Assembly: GCA_964427875.1 (NCBI GenBank) | Contig: CAYRVX010000004.1 | Location: 52,321 to 116,320, forward strand | DNA: 64,000 nt | Direction: 5' to 3' | Source of the DNA: CAYRVX01 sp964427875 | GTDB lineage: Bacteria; Planctomycetota; Phycisphaerae; SM23-33 | Part shown: piece by piece, positions 7,123 through 16,859 of the stretch | Numbering within the stretch: the stretch's first letter is position 1 | Layout of the letters: the number at the start of each line of letters is the position of its first letter | Program-made: the position numbers and the translations under genes | The notes under the pieces: model-generated | What the model saw: the letters and a program-made list of their open reading frames with translations, nothing else | Told to the model about the DNA's origin: nothing | The model's database searches: none

Positions 7123-10100
7123 TCAGGGCTTCTCGCCGGCGAGGCATACGACCTCGCCGCCCGTGTCGGCGATGTACAGCCGTCCGTTGGCGGCCGCCAT
7201 GCCGTCGAATACCGGCGGGTGGGCCAGTGGGTGCTCCGCGAGCTTCTTCCCGTCCGCCGTGGCGACGGCCCACAGCACGCCGCCCTTTCTGCCGTCGATG
7301 GCCGCCCAGGGATCGTCCGGGTCGACGACGTCGGGAGAGCCGGCCGCGAAGAGCGTTGGCCCCGCCAGAACCATCGCCACGACGCGCACGGGCACGCTGA
7401 CGGCCCACCGCTTCGTATGCTTCGGGCGCCGGGTAGCGACCAGGGAGTAGCCCTTCTCGCCCGGCCGGAAGATCGCCCGGGAATGCCGCGCGCCGCCCGC
7501 AAACGGCTTGATGCCATAGGCCGACTCCCGGTCAAACACCAGCAGCTTGCTCTGCGCCTTCCCGTCGATCGTCCAGTAGGTCTGGTTGAACCACGAATCG
7601 TCGAGCAGGCCGGCGCCGGACATCAGATGCCTGCCCACGGCGGGGGTAAAACGCCTGCTCTTCTTCGCCGCCGGCTCCGCGGCGCTGCGGTAGGTCAAGT
7701 CGGCCGGGTCGAACTTCAGGTGCCGCATGAAGACGTTCCCGCCGTCGCCCACGAGGACGTCGGGCAAGGCGCCAAGCGCGTCGGGCGGCATGTCGTAGCG
7801 CAACCGGCAGACGACCATGTCGCCCGTGTTCGGGTCGATGCTGTAGATGCGGTTCTCCCGCAACAGCCTGCCCGTCCGGGGCTCGACGGCGCAGACGGTG
7901 ATGCCGCCGTCGAGGAACGAGGACCGGCCGGCGGCGAAGTAGGCGACGCGGTCCTGGACCAGCAGGCTTCCGTGCACCGGCCAGGGCGATTCCAGCCGCC
8001 CCCGGCAGACGTGGCGCAGTTCTTCGGGCGCCGCCCGGCGCCGCCAGATGAGCCCGCCGTCGGCGACGCGCAGGCAGTACACCCACCCGTCGGCCGACCC
8101 GAACAGCGCCAGGCCCCGATGCACGGTCGGCGGCGTGTCGACCCGCCCGCCGGCGGTGTAGCTCCAGGCGACCTTGCCGTCGGCCTCGGTTAGCGCCCAG
8201 ACGGTGTGGCTGTCCGTCGAAGCGACCAGGACCCTGCCTTCGGCGATCACGGGGCCGCTGAGCCGGCCGCCGATCGATGCCTTCCACGCGGTATGCACCG
8301 CCGCGCGGACCCTCGTGCCCGCACAGCCGCTTCGGGCGCCGTCGTGGCGATAGGTGCACCAGGCGTCCGGTCTCGGTTTCCCGGGCCCGTCGAAGTGCCC
8401 TCCGGCCTCTCCGTACGCCGGGCCGCGGACCAGCCGGGGCGTTGACCTCGGGGGCCTGCCGCCACGTTCGTGCGCCAGCGCCCAGAAGCCGGTGAGCTTG
8501 GCGGTGACGTAACAGATGCACGGATGCGGCGGGGCATAGAGCAGCCCGTTGCAGGGCAGGATCCCATGGCGGCACGTTCCCCGGACCCAGTGGTGCCGCA
8601 GAGTCTGACCGGACGCCACGTCGATGAACTCGACCCCTCTTCGGCCGGTGAGGACGAAACGCGTCGTGGCCTTGTTGCGATAGCAGCGGTGGTGGTGCCC
8701 CTGGTCCAGCGCCTGTTTCGTCGACAGGGTCCGCTTCAGCTCCCCTGTGCGCGGGTCCAGGCCCATCATGGAGAAGTTGCTGTCGCCGTGGACCCAAGCC
8801 GTGCCGTCGATGACGAAGATGTCGCCCGGGTTGTAATGCCCCCAGATTCCGCACGGCCGCGTCCACAGCGTCTTGCCCGTGTCCGCCTCGATCCCCAGCA
8901 GGACGGCCTTCGCCGGCGCGTTCCAGGGGACGCGCTTCGTCGTGGGTTCGGGCTCCATGAAGAGCACCACCCCGTCGTGGTAGACCGGATTGCACAGGTT
9001 GGTGAAGTAGTAGCTCCCGTACGTCACGGGCCTCGGCCGGTCCGGGCGCTCCCTGCGCCATGCCCGCCGGCCCGTCTCGAGGTCCAAGGCGAGCAGGGCG
9101 CCGTCCCCGACGCAGAAGACCTTCCCTCCGCCGAGGGCCATCATCAGATGGGTAACGCGCTCGATGGCATCGGCCTTCGATATGGCCCCCTCGATCCCTT
9201 CCGTCCTCCAGAGGGCCTGGCCCGTTCGGGCGTTCAGTGCGACGACGGCCTTCTTCACCGGCGGCTTGGCCCGGATGCGCCCCGGTCCCTGGGCGGCTGC
9301 GTTGACGGACAGGACCAGGGTCCCTTCGTGATACAGGATCTCGTCGGTGAACTCCGTCTTCGCATAGGTCCGGACGGTCCGCCCGGTCGCCGAGTCCAGC
9401 GCGGTCAGCGGCGCATTGAACCCCAAGGTCACGTAAACGCGGTCGCCCACGGCGACCAATCGTCGGGCAATGTGCGTGGGGTGGTTCCACCGGCCCTGGC
9501 CGTAGGAGTGATCGCTCCACTGCCGCCATCCCCACGCGGCGATCGGGCGCTTCCAGAGGAGCTTTCCGTTGAACGCATCGCGGGCCAGCAGCACCCAGCG
9601 GTCGGGCGGCCCGTCGATGCCCGCTGGTGCCTCGTTGACGATCGCGAACAGCCGACCGCCGGAGGAGACCATCGCGCTGAGGCTGGGCGTCAGCTCGTGG
9701 TGGCGCTGCCATCGGGGCTCGGCGACCCACTGAACGTGCCTCGGGGGGCCGACCTTCCTGTCGCGAGCCACCGCGTTGCAGCCGGCGTCGTGAAGCCAGT
9801 GCGTCCACTCGTCGATCTCGTCGAGGCGGGGCTTGACGGACTTCCGCCACGCCCCGCCGCGGCGCTCCTGCGCCACGCCGCGAGGACAAAGCACCCGCAT
9901 GACCTCCGCCATCGGGACCTCGCCGAGGTCCTCAGCCACCACCAGGTTGACCGTGTTGTCGACGTACGGCAGGTGCCTGCCGTCGAAGCGGTCCACGGAG
10001 ACCTTGCCGTACAGGCCGGCAGAGCGGATGTGCTCACGGGCCTTCCCGACGTTGGCCGCATCGGCGTCCAGGCCGTGTACGAGGTAGCTGTCGTTTGCCC

Positions 10101-10287
10101 GCAGCGCAGCCGTCAGCTTGCCGTCACCGCAGCCGACGTGAACGACCAGCCCGCCCTTCACGCCGGCCGCATCGAGGATCCTGCGGGCCTGCGCAGCCTG
10201 TTCGGCGGCGGCGCCCGCTGCGAAGCTCATCGCGAGTCCGGCGGCGAAAGGCGGAAGAAACCGGCCTCTCTTCAGTCGCTCCAACAT
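7123..10287 (-). CDS. Exported methyltransferase-fold/double PQQ-propeller protein, array copy 1
   Basis: This is a 1054-residue protein, the last gene of the five-copy run. The ATG at 10287 is preferred over the TTG two codons upstream. A Sec signal peptide (residues 1-30, ending AAGAAA) precedes a class I methyltransferase-like domain: motif I VVHVGCGDGKL at 48-58, the acidic loop HGLDAD, then LPYVDNTVNLVVAEDLG and VMRVLCPRGV. The first propeller follows, opening at IDEWTHWLHD and with the repeat motif ARDAFNGKLLWKR. Its end carries HHRCYRNKAT, RGTCRHG, LPCNG and CIC. A second propeller holds GGRVDTPPTV and DGWVYCLRV and closes with PVFDGMAAANGRLYIAD. Function unknown. Quinone or sugar binding by the propellers, and SAM use by an exported domain, are both unproven. 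Confidence 0.8.
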   Translation of the reverse strand: MLERLKRGRFLPPFAAGLAMSFAAGAAAEQAAQARRILDAAGVKGGLVVHVGCGDGKLTAALRANDSYLVHGLDADAANVGKAREHIRSAGLYGKVSVDRFDGRHLPYVDNTVNLVVAEDLGEVPMAEVMRVLCPRGVAQERRGGAWRKSVKPRLDEIDEWTHWLHDAGCNAVARDRKVGPPRHVQWVAEPRWQRHHELTPSLSAMVSSGGRLFAIVNEAPAGIDGPPDRWVLLARDAFNGKLLWKRPIAAWGWRQWSDHSYGQGRWNHPTHIARRLVAVGDRVYVTLGFNAPLTALDSATGRTVRTYAKTEFTDEILYHEGTLVLSVNAAAQGPGRIRAKPPVKKAVVALNARTGQALWRTEGIEGAISKADAIERVTHLMMALGGGKVFCVGDGALLALDLETGRRAWRRERPDRPRPVTYGSYYFTNLCNPVYHDGVVLFMEPEPTTKRVPWNAPAKAVLLGIEADTGKTLWTRPCGIWGHYNPGDIFVIDGTAWVHGDSNFSMMGLDPRTGELKRTLSTKQALDQGHHHRCYRNKATTRFVLTGRRGVEFIDVASGQTLRHHWVRGTCRHGILPCNGLLYAPPHPCICYVTAKLTGFWALAHERGGRPPRSTPRLVRGPAYGEAGGHFDGPGKPRPDAWCTYRHDGARSGCAGTRVRAAVHTAWKASIGGRLSGPVIAEGRVLVASTDSHTVWALTEADGKVAWSYTAGGRVDTPPTVHRGLALFGSADGWVYCLRVADGGLIWRRRAAPEELRHVCRGRLESPWPVHGSLLVQDRVAYFAAGRSSFLDGGITVCAVEPRTGRLLRENRIYSIDPNTGDMVVCRLRYDMPPDALGALPDVLVGDGGNVFMRHLKFDPADLTYRSAAEPAAKKSRRFTPAVGRHLMSGAGLLDDSWFNQTYWTIDGKAQSKLLVFDRESAYGIKPFAGGARHSRAIFRPGEKGYSLVATRRPKHTKRWAVSVPVRVVAMVLAGPTLFAAGSPDVVDPDDPWAAIDGRKGGVLWAVATADGKKLAEHPLAHPPVFDGMAAANGRLYIADTGGEVVCLAGEKP

Positions 10288-10311
10288 AATCAAGCCCTTT
10301 GCGCTGTGAGC

Positions 10312-13300
10312 CTACCGCGTCCGGCCGGCCATGCACACGACCCGGCCGTCGGTTGTGGCGACGTAGAGGCGTCCGTACGCGACGGCGATGCCGTCCCACA
10401 CGGGCGGCGCGTCCAGCTTGGATTCACCCAGCTTCTCGCCATCCGCGGCCGACACGGCCAACAGCAGCGCCCCGGCCCGGCCCGCCAGCGCCGCATCCTG
10501 CTCGGCGAGCTTGGCCTTGATCGCGGGGCCGTACGGGTCGTCGTAGACCTTCTCCTCGTCGACGACGAGCGGCGGGCCGGCCACGAACAGCGTCGCCCCG
10601 GCCAGGGCGATCGCGCGGACGTGCAGCGGGATGTCCTTCGTCCACCGGTAGTCCAGCTTGACCCTGGGCAGCCCCGAGCGGTGTCTTCGCTGCGGCTGCT
10701 TGCGGGCCGGCGGCTTGACCAGCTCTGGGACCTTCGCCATCGCGAGTAACTGGTACTTCACCGGCGTGGTCCACTTGTAGTACGCCTGCTGGCGGCCGTA
10801 TCCGTAGACGAGATCGTCGTCGAAGGCGAGCAGGTGCCCGGCCGGCATGACCTTTCCGGCCAGGGGCCAGCCGCCGGCGCCTTCGGCGAACCCCTTGCCG
10901 TACACCCAGTACGAGCGGTGCCACCACGAGCCGTCCACGAACCCCGTGGGACTGAACAGGTGGAAGCCCCCCTTGGCCTTCGGGCCCAGCCCCGTCGCCG
11001 CTACGTGCGGACGATCTCCGTCCATGTCGAACTGCTGCGACCGCATGTACATCCACTTGCCGTCCGTCGAGAGGACGTCGGGCAGCCCCACGGGCATGTT
11101 GTGACCGACGATGTGGTCCTGGAGATGGCCGCCGGTCTGCGGATCGCGGTGGTCGAGGATTCTCTCGGAGAGTTTCCGGCCGGTCTTCGCGTCGAGCTTC
11201 AGCAGGCGCAGGCCGCCGTCGAGGAACATCGACCGGCCGGCCACGCATCGCGCTGTGCCGTCGATCACCAGCACGCTGCCGGGGACCGGCCAGACCGATT
11301 CGACCTGCTCGAAGGCGACGAAGCGCTGGTCCATCGGCGCGGCGCGGAATCGCCAGATCAGTTCCCCGTCGGCCGCACGCAGGCAGTAGACCCAACCGTC
11401 GTTCGAGCCGAACAGCACCCGCCCCTGCCAGACGGTGGGGGGCGAGTCGACCCGCCCGCCGACCGTGCGGCTCCAGAGCTTCGCGCCGGACTTCGCATCC
11501 AGCGCGTGGACCGTGTGCTCGTCCATTGAAGCGACGAACAGCCTGCCGCCGGCGACGACGACGCTGGACAGCCGCCCACCCAAGTCTCTCCGCCAGGCGA
11601 GCCGGGGCCTGGCGGGCACGGCCTGTCGGCTGAACCCGCTGCGGGCGGCGTCACAGCGGTACGTCGGCCAGTCCGCCTTTCCCACTGCTGCCTCGATCTC
11701 ATTGCCGTAGGCCGGACCCCGCTCCAGACGCCCTTCCTCGGCGGCGGCCTTCGGGATGCGCGGGCCGGGCGGGGCCGGCGCCAGGGCATTGAAGCCGTTG
11801 AGCTTGGCCTCCATGTAACAGGCGCAGCTATGCGGCGGGGTGTACAGCAGGCCGTTGCAGGGCATCACGCCGTAGAGGCAGCCGCCTCGCACCCAGTGGT
11901 TGATGTCCCAGTGCTTCGTCTTCGGATCGATGAACTCGGTGCCCGTTCGGGACGGGATCAGGTAGCGATCCGTCGCCTTGCTGCGGTGGCAGCGATGGTG
12001 CATGAAGAACACCTTCGTGTCGATCGGGATGCGGCTGCCGACCTTGCCCGTGTGCACGTCGTAGCCGATGAACTCGCCGGAGTCCTTCCCCCAGGCGATA
12101 CCGCCGGTCCAGGCCAGGCCGCCCACGACGAGCAGGTCCTCCGGGGAGTAGTGGCCGGAGGGCAGGGTCTCCGCCGTCCAGAGGACCTCGCCGGTCTTGA
12201 CGGACAGCCCGGTCATCGTGCCGTCGCCGCCGGAGAACAGGACGACGTCGTCGTAGAGCACCAGGGTCGCCCCGAACGAGGCCGCCAGGGCCTTCGGCTT
12301 GACCCCGCTCTTCTGGAGCGCCGCCCGCGTGCCCGGCGAGAAGGACCGCGGCAGGCTCGACAGCTTGCTCGGCGGCTGCTCGTGCCACGCCTCCCGGCCG
12401 TCGGCGGCGTTGAGGCAGACGACGTTCTCACCGTCGTGAAACACGACACGGCCGCCCGCGATCGCCAGCGACAAGGGCACGACGACGTGATCGGCCTGCC
12501 AGATCACCCGGCCGGAGTCGGCCTCGATGGCCATGAGCCGCCGGGGCTTGCCGTTCCAGGCCCAGTCGCGCGCGACTTTGTCGCGCTCGGTGCCGATTCC
12601 CACTCGCTGCGGCTTGTAGGTGTCGTAGTTCATCGGCTCATCCGTGGCCAGCACGAACAGGACGCCTCCTGAGGCGAGCACTTCCTCCGTGGCGAAGGTG
12701 CCCTTGTAGGTGCGGACGGTCTTGCCGGTGGTTGCGTCCAGCGCCGTCAGCGGCGCGTCGAGACTGAGCGTGGCGTAGACCGTATCGCCCACCGCGACGA
12801 GGCGGCGCTGCGGCTGGGCGGGCCCGCTCTTGAGCGGCCAGAGCCGTGGATGCCACCGGTCGATCTTGCGCTTCCACAGGACCGTGCCGCTGAACGCGTC
12901 ACGGGCGATCAGGCGCCACTTGCTCGGAAGCTGGATCGACGTGCGCGCCCCTTCGTCGAGGATGTAGAACAGCCGCCCGCCGGCGGAGACCAGTACGCTG
13001 AGGCTGGCCATCCGGTCGTGATGCCGTGCCCACCGCGGGCTGCCGACCCACTGGAGGCGGCGGGGCGGGCCGACCACCGTATCGTGCGCCACGGCGTTGT
13101 TGCTTGCGTCGTGCAGGTAGTGTGTCCACTCGTCGATCTCTTTCGGCCGCGGCTTGACGGTCTTTGTCCATTTGCCGCCCCGCCGGATGTATGCCACGCC
13201 GCTGGGGCACAGGACGCGCATCACCTCGCCCATGGGGACGCCGCCGAGGTCCTCCGAGACGAGCAGGTTGACCAGGTTGTCGACGTACGGCAGGTGCTTC

Positions 13301-13587
13301 TGCGTCCACTGCTCCGCCGTCACCTTGCCGTACAACCCCAGCGAGCGGATGTGCCGACGGGCCTTCTCGACGTTGGCCGCGCCGGCGTCCAGGCCGTGGA
13401 CGAGGTAGCTGTCGTTCGCGCGCAGCGCAGCCGTCAGCTTGCCGTCACCGCAGCCGACGTGCACGACCAGCCCGCCCTTCACGCCCGTGGCGTCGAGGAC
13501 GCTCCGGGCATCCGCGGCCCCGGCGACGGGCGCCGCCAGCCAGGCGATCGCCAGCCCCGCCGGGATGAGGACCTTGGTCCGGTTCAT
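10312..13587 (-). CDS. Exported methyltransferase-fold/double PQQ-propeller protein, array copy 2
   Basis: This is a 1091-residue paralogue. The ATG at 13587 has AGGAAG upstream and yields a compact signal peptide (MNRTKVLIPAGLAIAWLAAP, cleavage near AGAA); the in-frame extension to 13617 would overlap copy 3. Motif I is at about residues 41-51 and is followed by LPYVDNLVNLLVSEDLGG. The Cys/His block reads HHRCHRSKAT, RGGCLYG, MPCNG and CAC. The second propeller starts after a linker with WPTYRCDAARSG, the usual entry to PQQ-type propellers. The stop lies 24 nt before copy 1 and the start 10 nt after copy 3, so co-transcription is very likely. Confidence 0.8.
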   Translation of the reverse strand: MNRTKVLIPAGLAIAWLAAPVAGAADARSVLDATGVKGGLVVHVGCGDGKLTAALRANDSYLVHGLDAGAANVEKARRHIRSLGLYGKVTAEQWTQKHLPYVDNLVNLLVSEDLGGVPMGEVMRVLCPSGVAYIRRGGKWTKTVKPRPKEIDEWTHYLHDASNNAVAHDTVVGPPRRLQWVGSPRWARHHDRMASLSVLVSAGGRLFYILDEGARTSIQLPSKWRLIARDAFSGTVLWKRKIDRWHPRLWPLKSGPAQPQRRLVAVGDTVYATLSLDAPLTALDATTGKTVRTYKGTFATEEVLASGGVLFVLATDEPMNYDTYKPQRVGIGTERDKVARDWAWNGKPRRLMAIEADSGRVIWQADHVVVPLSLAIAGGRVVFHDGENVVCLNAADGREAWHEQPPSKLSSLPRSFSPGTRAALQKSGVKPKALAASFGATLVLYDDVVLFSGGDGTMTGLSVKTGEVLWTAETLPSGHYSPEDLLVVGGLAWTGGIAWGKDSGEFIGYDVHTGKVGSRIPIDTKVFFMHHRCHRSKATDRYLIPSRTGTEFIDPKTKHWDINHWVRGGCLYGVMPCNGLLYTPPHSCACYMEAKLNGFNALAPAPPGPRIPKAAAEEGRLERGPAYGNEIEAAVGKADWPTYRCDAARSGFSRQAVPARPRLAWRRDLGGRLSSVVVAGGRLFVASMDEHTVHALDAKSGAKLWSRTVGGRVDSPPTVWQGRVLFGSNDGWVYCLRAADGELIWRFRAAPMDQRFVAFEQVESVWPVPGSVLVIDGTARCVAGRSMFLDGGLRLLKLDAKTGRKLSERILDHRDPQTGGHLQDHIVGHNMPVGLPDVLSTDGKWMYMRSQQFDMDGDRPHVAATGLGPKAKGGFHLFSPTGFVDGSWWHRSYWVYGKGFAEGAGGWPLAGKVMPAGHLLAFDDDLVYGYGRQQAYYKWTTPVKYQLLAMAKVPELVKPPARKQPQRRHRSGLPRVKLDYRWTKDIPLHVRAIALAGATLFVAGPPLVVDEEKVYDDPYGPAIKAKLAEQDAALAGRAGALLLAVSAADGEKLGESKLDAPPVWDGIAVAYGRLYVATTDGRVVCMAGRTR

Positions 13588-13597
13588 GACTTGCTTC

Positions 13598-16500
13598 CTA
13601 CTTGCCGAAGCAGACAACCGATCCGTCCTTCAGGCTGAGGTAGACCTGCCCGTCGGCGGTGGCGAGCCCGTCGAAGACGGGCATGTGGCTCAGCCGGCAT
13701 TGCGAGACCTTCTTGCCGTCGGCGGCACGGACGACCCGCAGGTAAACTCCCTTCTGTCCCTTGAAGCCCGCGAGGGCCTCCGCTTCGTTCTCGAACGCCA
13801 GCAGGGCCTGGGTCTTCTTGCCCAGGTCAAAGGGTCCCGCGACGGCCAGACGATCGCCGCCCAGTGCCATCGCCCGTACGATCAGCGACTCGGCGTCCGC
13901 CCAGATGGGCGCGGCCTTTGTCGGGCCCTTCCTGCCTCGCCTTCCCTTCCTGCGGGCCTGCGGGTCCTGCGGGGCCTTCGCCGGCTGCGGCGCGGCGGCC
14001 TTGCGGGGCGCCCTGAAGAGATGGTAGGCGTCCGCCTTGTGGCCGACCGGCCCGCTGGCCACCCTCTGCCGGCCATACCCGTAGACCGTGTCCTTGTCGA
14101 AGCACAGGATCCGGCCGGCGGGGAACCTGCTGGCCGGGCTGGCCCAACTGCCCCATCCAGCCCCGGGCATCCCTGCGCCGAGAATCCAGTACGAGCGGAC
14201 GAACCACTCCTCTCCCAGCAGCCCGGCGATGGCGAACAGGTGGGGCTCGGTCGCCTGGGTCCTCTTGCCGGCCCGATCGAACCCGAAGTACTTCAGGAAG
14301 ACGGACTCCCCGTCGCCGGAGAGGATGTCGGAAGTGGTGCCCTCCATGTTGAACCTGGCCTCGGGGACGAGCTGCTTGCCCGTCTTCGGGTCGAGATGGT
14401 AGAGCACCGTGTTTGACAGCTCCTTGCCGGTGACCGGATCGATGCGGTACAGCACGATGCCGCCATCCAGGTAGGAGGAGCGGCCGGCCGTCGCATAGAC
14501 GGTGTCGTTCTGGACCAGGACCGCCCCGTGCACCGGCCAGATCGATTCGACCTGCCCGTACGCACAGATCCATCGCTCGCGGGGCGCGGCGCGGAACCGC
14601 CAGGCAAGGGCGCCATCCGCGGCGCCCAGGCAGTAGACCCATCCGTCGGCGGAGCCGAAGAGGACCATTTGCCTGTGCACGGTCGGCGAGCTGTCGACGC
14701 GCCCGCCCGCGGTGAACCGCCAGACCTCCCGCCCGTCATCGGCGGCGAGCGCGTGGACCGTGTGGGCGTCGATCGAGGCCACGAGGACCTTTCCGCCGGC
14801 GATGACCGGCTGGGTCAATCTTCCTCCGAGCCGCGCGGACCAGCGCTGCTTGGGGGCGTCGGGGATGGCGGCCGAGGTGGCCCCGCTGCGGGCGGCGTCG
14901 TGGCGGTACATCGGCCAGTCGCCCTCGCCGACCTGCGGCTTGCGGTTCCCGATCGAAGCATAGGCCGGGCCCTTCTCGAGGACCGGCCGGGCCGGGAACG
15001 GCATGTGGCCGGTCTTCTCCCGCTGGGGCGCCGCGGCGAAGAACCCGGGGGACTTCACCGTGAGGAAGCAGGCGCAGGCGTCGGGCGGCGCGTAGATGAA
15101 GCCGTTGGCCGGCATGATCCCGTACTGGCAGGTCCCGCGGATCCAACTGTTGTTGCTCAGCCATCCCCTGGTCAGGCTGAGCACCTCGACGCCGCTCTTG
15201 CCGGTGAGGATGAACCGCGTGGTCGCCTTGTCGCGGTAGCAGCGGTGGTGGGCCATGCCGACGCGGGGGGCCTTGGTGTTGATCTGTCCCCTCTCGGCGC
15301 CGGTCTTGAGGTCGTAGCCCTTGAAGCCCGTTCCGACCCAAACCACGTCGCCGATGACGAAGAGGTCCACCGGGGAGTTGTACCCCTCGCTACAGGGCGC
15401 CGACCACAACTCCCTGCCGTCCTTTACGGAATAGGCCCGCAGCGTGCACTGGCCCTTTCGCGCGAAGCCCTTTTCGTTCCACCCGTGGACGCCCCATTCC
15501 ATCGTCCCCGCCGACGGCCTGTCCTGCTCGGTCTTCCCGGCGTTCCTGTCGGCGCAGAGCACCACGTCGTCGGTGGCCACCAGCGTGGGCGCCGAGAAGC
15601 TCATCCGTTTCGCGGGCGTCTGCCGGGCGGTCCTCCATTGCTCCTTGCCGGACCGCGCGTCGAGGCAGGCCACGCCGGATGAGCTCTGGTAGTACAGCCG
15701 GTCTCCCTTCACCGCCAGGGTCAGCGGCAGGAGGTACTCCTGCCCGGTGAAGTCCCTCTTCCACAACTGGCTGCCGGACTCGGCGCGGATCGCGGTGATG
15801 AACCTGTAATCGGTCGGCTTGGGCTCGCCGCGCCGGTGCAGTCCGCCTCCGCGACGATTCACCTCGGAAGTCCCCACGACCGCGTAAAGGACGCCGTCGT
15901 CGACGAGGATCTCTTCCGTCCGCTCGGTTCCGTCGTACTCGATCAGCGTCTTGCCGGTCGCCCCGTCCAGCGCGCCCACGCCGCGCGTGAATCCCAGCGT
16001 CACGTACACTGTGTCCCCGACCGCGGCGAGCCGGCGGGGCAGGTGCGTCGGGCCCGAGCGGAAGTGACGCAGGTGATCGTTCCAGGAGGAGATGGGCCTC
16101 TTCCAGAGGAGCGTTCCGTTGAAGGCGTCGCGGGCGACGAGCTTCCAGTTGCCCAGGTACCGGATCGAGGCGAGCGGCGCCTCGTCGACGATGTAGTAGA
16201 CGCGCCCCTTCGCGGTGACCGCCGCGCTCATGCTGGCCAGCTCCTCGTGGCTCCTGCCCCACCTCGGGTCGGAGACCCACTGCATCGAGCGCGGTATGTC
16301 GGCCCGGGTGTCCGCGGCGACGGCGTTGTTGTCCGGCCCGTGGAGGTAGTGCGTCCACTCGTCGATCTCCTTCGGCCAGGGCTTGACGGTCTTCCGGCCG
16401 TCGATGAAGGCCACGCCCAACGGCGCGAGGACGCGGAGGATCTCCGCTGCGGGAACGCGCGTGGGCCCCTCGGAGACGACCAGGTTCACCAGGTTGTCCA

Positions 16501-16828
16501 CGTAGGGCAGGCTCCTGCCGTCGAACCTGGAGACGGACACCTTGCCGTACAGCTTCTGCGAAAGGAAGCTGCGCCTCGCCTCCTGCACCTTCGCGTCGCT
16601 GACGTCCAGGCCATGGACCAGGTAGCTGTCGTTGGCGCGCAGGGCGGCCGTCAGCTTGCCGTCGCCGCAGCCGAGGTGCACCACCAGCCCGCCTTTCACG
16701 CCCGTGGCGTCGAGGATCTTGCGGGCCTGCGCGTGCTCGTCGGCGAAGATGCTCCCCGCCGCGTGAGTCAGCACCAGTCCAGCGGCGAGGACCACAACCA
16801 ACCCGTTCCCGTTGAGTCTCTTCAACAT
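13598..16828 (-). CDS. Exported methyltransferase-fold/double PQQ-propeller protein, array copy 3
   Basis: This is a 1076-residue paralogue. The true start is MLKRLNGNGLVVV at 16828, preceded by GAAAGGAGC; the much longer open frame to 17302 runs through copy 4 and is spurious. Motif I is slightly altered to VVHLGCGDGKL (residues 49-59). In the cysteine block the PCNG cysteine is replaced (MPANG), while HHRC, RGTC and CAC are kept. The C-terminal third holds a basic Lys/Arg/Pro/Ala-rich linker (QARRKGRRGRKGPTK) before the last propeller strands. Its signal peptide closely resembles that of copy 4 (MFRRLNGNWLV), pointing to a recent duplication. It ends 10 nt before copy 2. Confidence 0.8.
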   Translation of the reverse strand: MLKRLNGNGLVVVLAAGLVLTHAAGSIFADEHAQARKILDATGVKGGLVVHLGCGDGKLTAALRANDSYLVHGLDVSDAKVQEARRSFLSQKLYGKVSVSRFDGRSLPYVDNLVNLVVSEGPTRVPAAEILRVLAPLGVAFIDGRKTVKPWPKEIDEWTHYLHGPDNNAVAADTRADIPRSMQWVSDPRWGRSHEELASMSAAVTAKGRVYYIVDEAPLASIRYLGNWKLVARDAFNGTLLWKRPISSWNDHLRHFRSGPTHLPRRLAAVGDTVYVTLGFTRGVGALDGATGKTLIEYDGTERTEEILVDDGVLYAVVGTSEVNRRGGGLHRRGEPKPTDYRFITAIRAESGSQLWKRDFTGQEYLLPLTLAVKGDRLYYQSSSGVACLDARSGKEQWRTARQTPAKRMSFSAPTLVATDDVVLCADRNAGKTEQDRPSAGTMEWGVHGWNEKGFARKGQCTLRAYSVKDGRELWSAPCSEGYNSPVDLFVIGDVVWVGTGFKGYDLKTGAERGQINTKAPRVGMAHHRCYRDKATTRFILTGKSGVEVLSLTRGWLSNNSWIRGTCQYGIMPANGFIYAPPDACACFLTVKSPGFFAAAPQREKTGHMPFPARPVLEKGPAYASIGNRKPQVGEGDWPMYRHDAARSGATSAAIPDAPKQRWSARLGGRLTQPVIAGGKVLVASIDAHTVHALAADDGREVWRFTAGGRVDSSPTVHRQMVLFGSADGWVYCLGAADGALAWRFRAAPRERWICAYGQVESIWPVHGAVLVQNDTVYATAGRSSYLDGGIVLYRIDPVTGKELSNTVLYHLDPKTGKQLVPEARFNMEGTTSDILSGDGESVFLKYFGFDRAGKRTQATEPHLFAIAGLLGEEWFVRSYWILGAGMPGAGWGSWASPASRFPAGRILCFDKDTVYGYGRQRVASGPVGHKADAYHLFRAPRKAAAPQPAKAPQDPQARRKGRRGRKGPTKAAPIWADAESLIVRAMALGGDRLAVAGPFDLGKKTQALLAFENEAEALAGFKGQKGVYLRVVRAADGKKVSQCRLSHMPVFDGLATADGQVYLSLKDGSVVCFGK

Positions 16829-16859
16829 AACCGTAGCTCCTTTCGGTTTGCGGACGCGT

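Noticed and set aside
8470..10749. 759-residue open frame opposite array copy 1 (with similar plus-strand frames of up to 1101 residues at 16812-20117 and 648-3680)
   Set aside because: They lie opposite clearly coding genes, show arginine/proline/alanine-rich translation without motifs, and arise from the high GC content.
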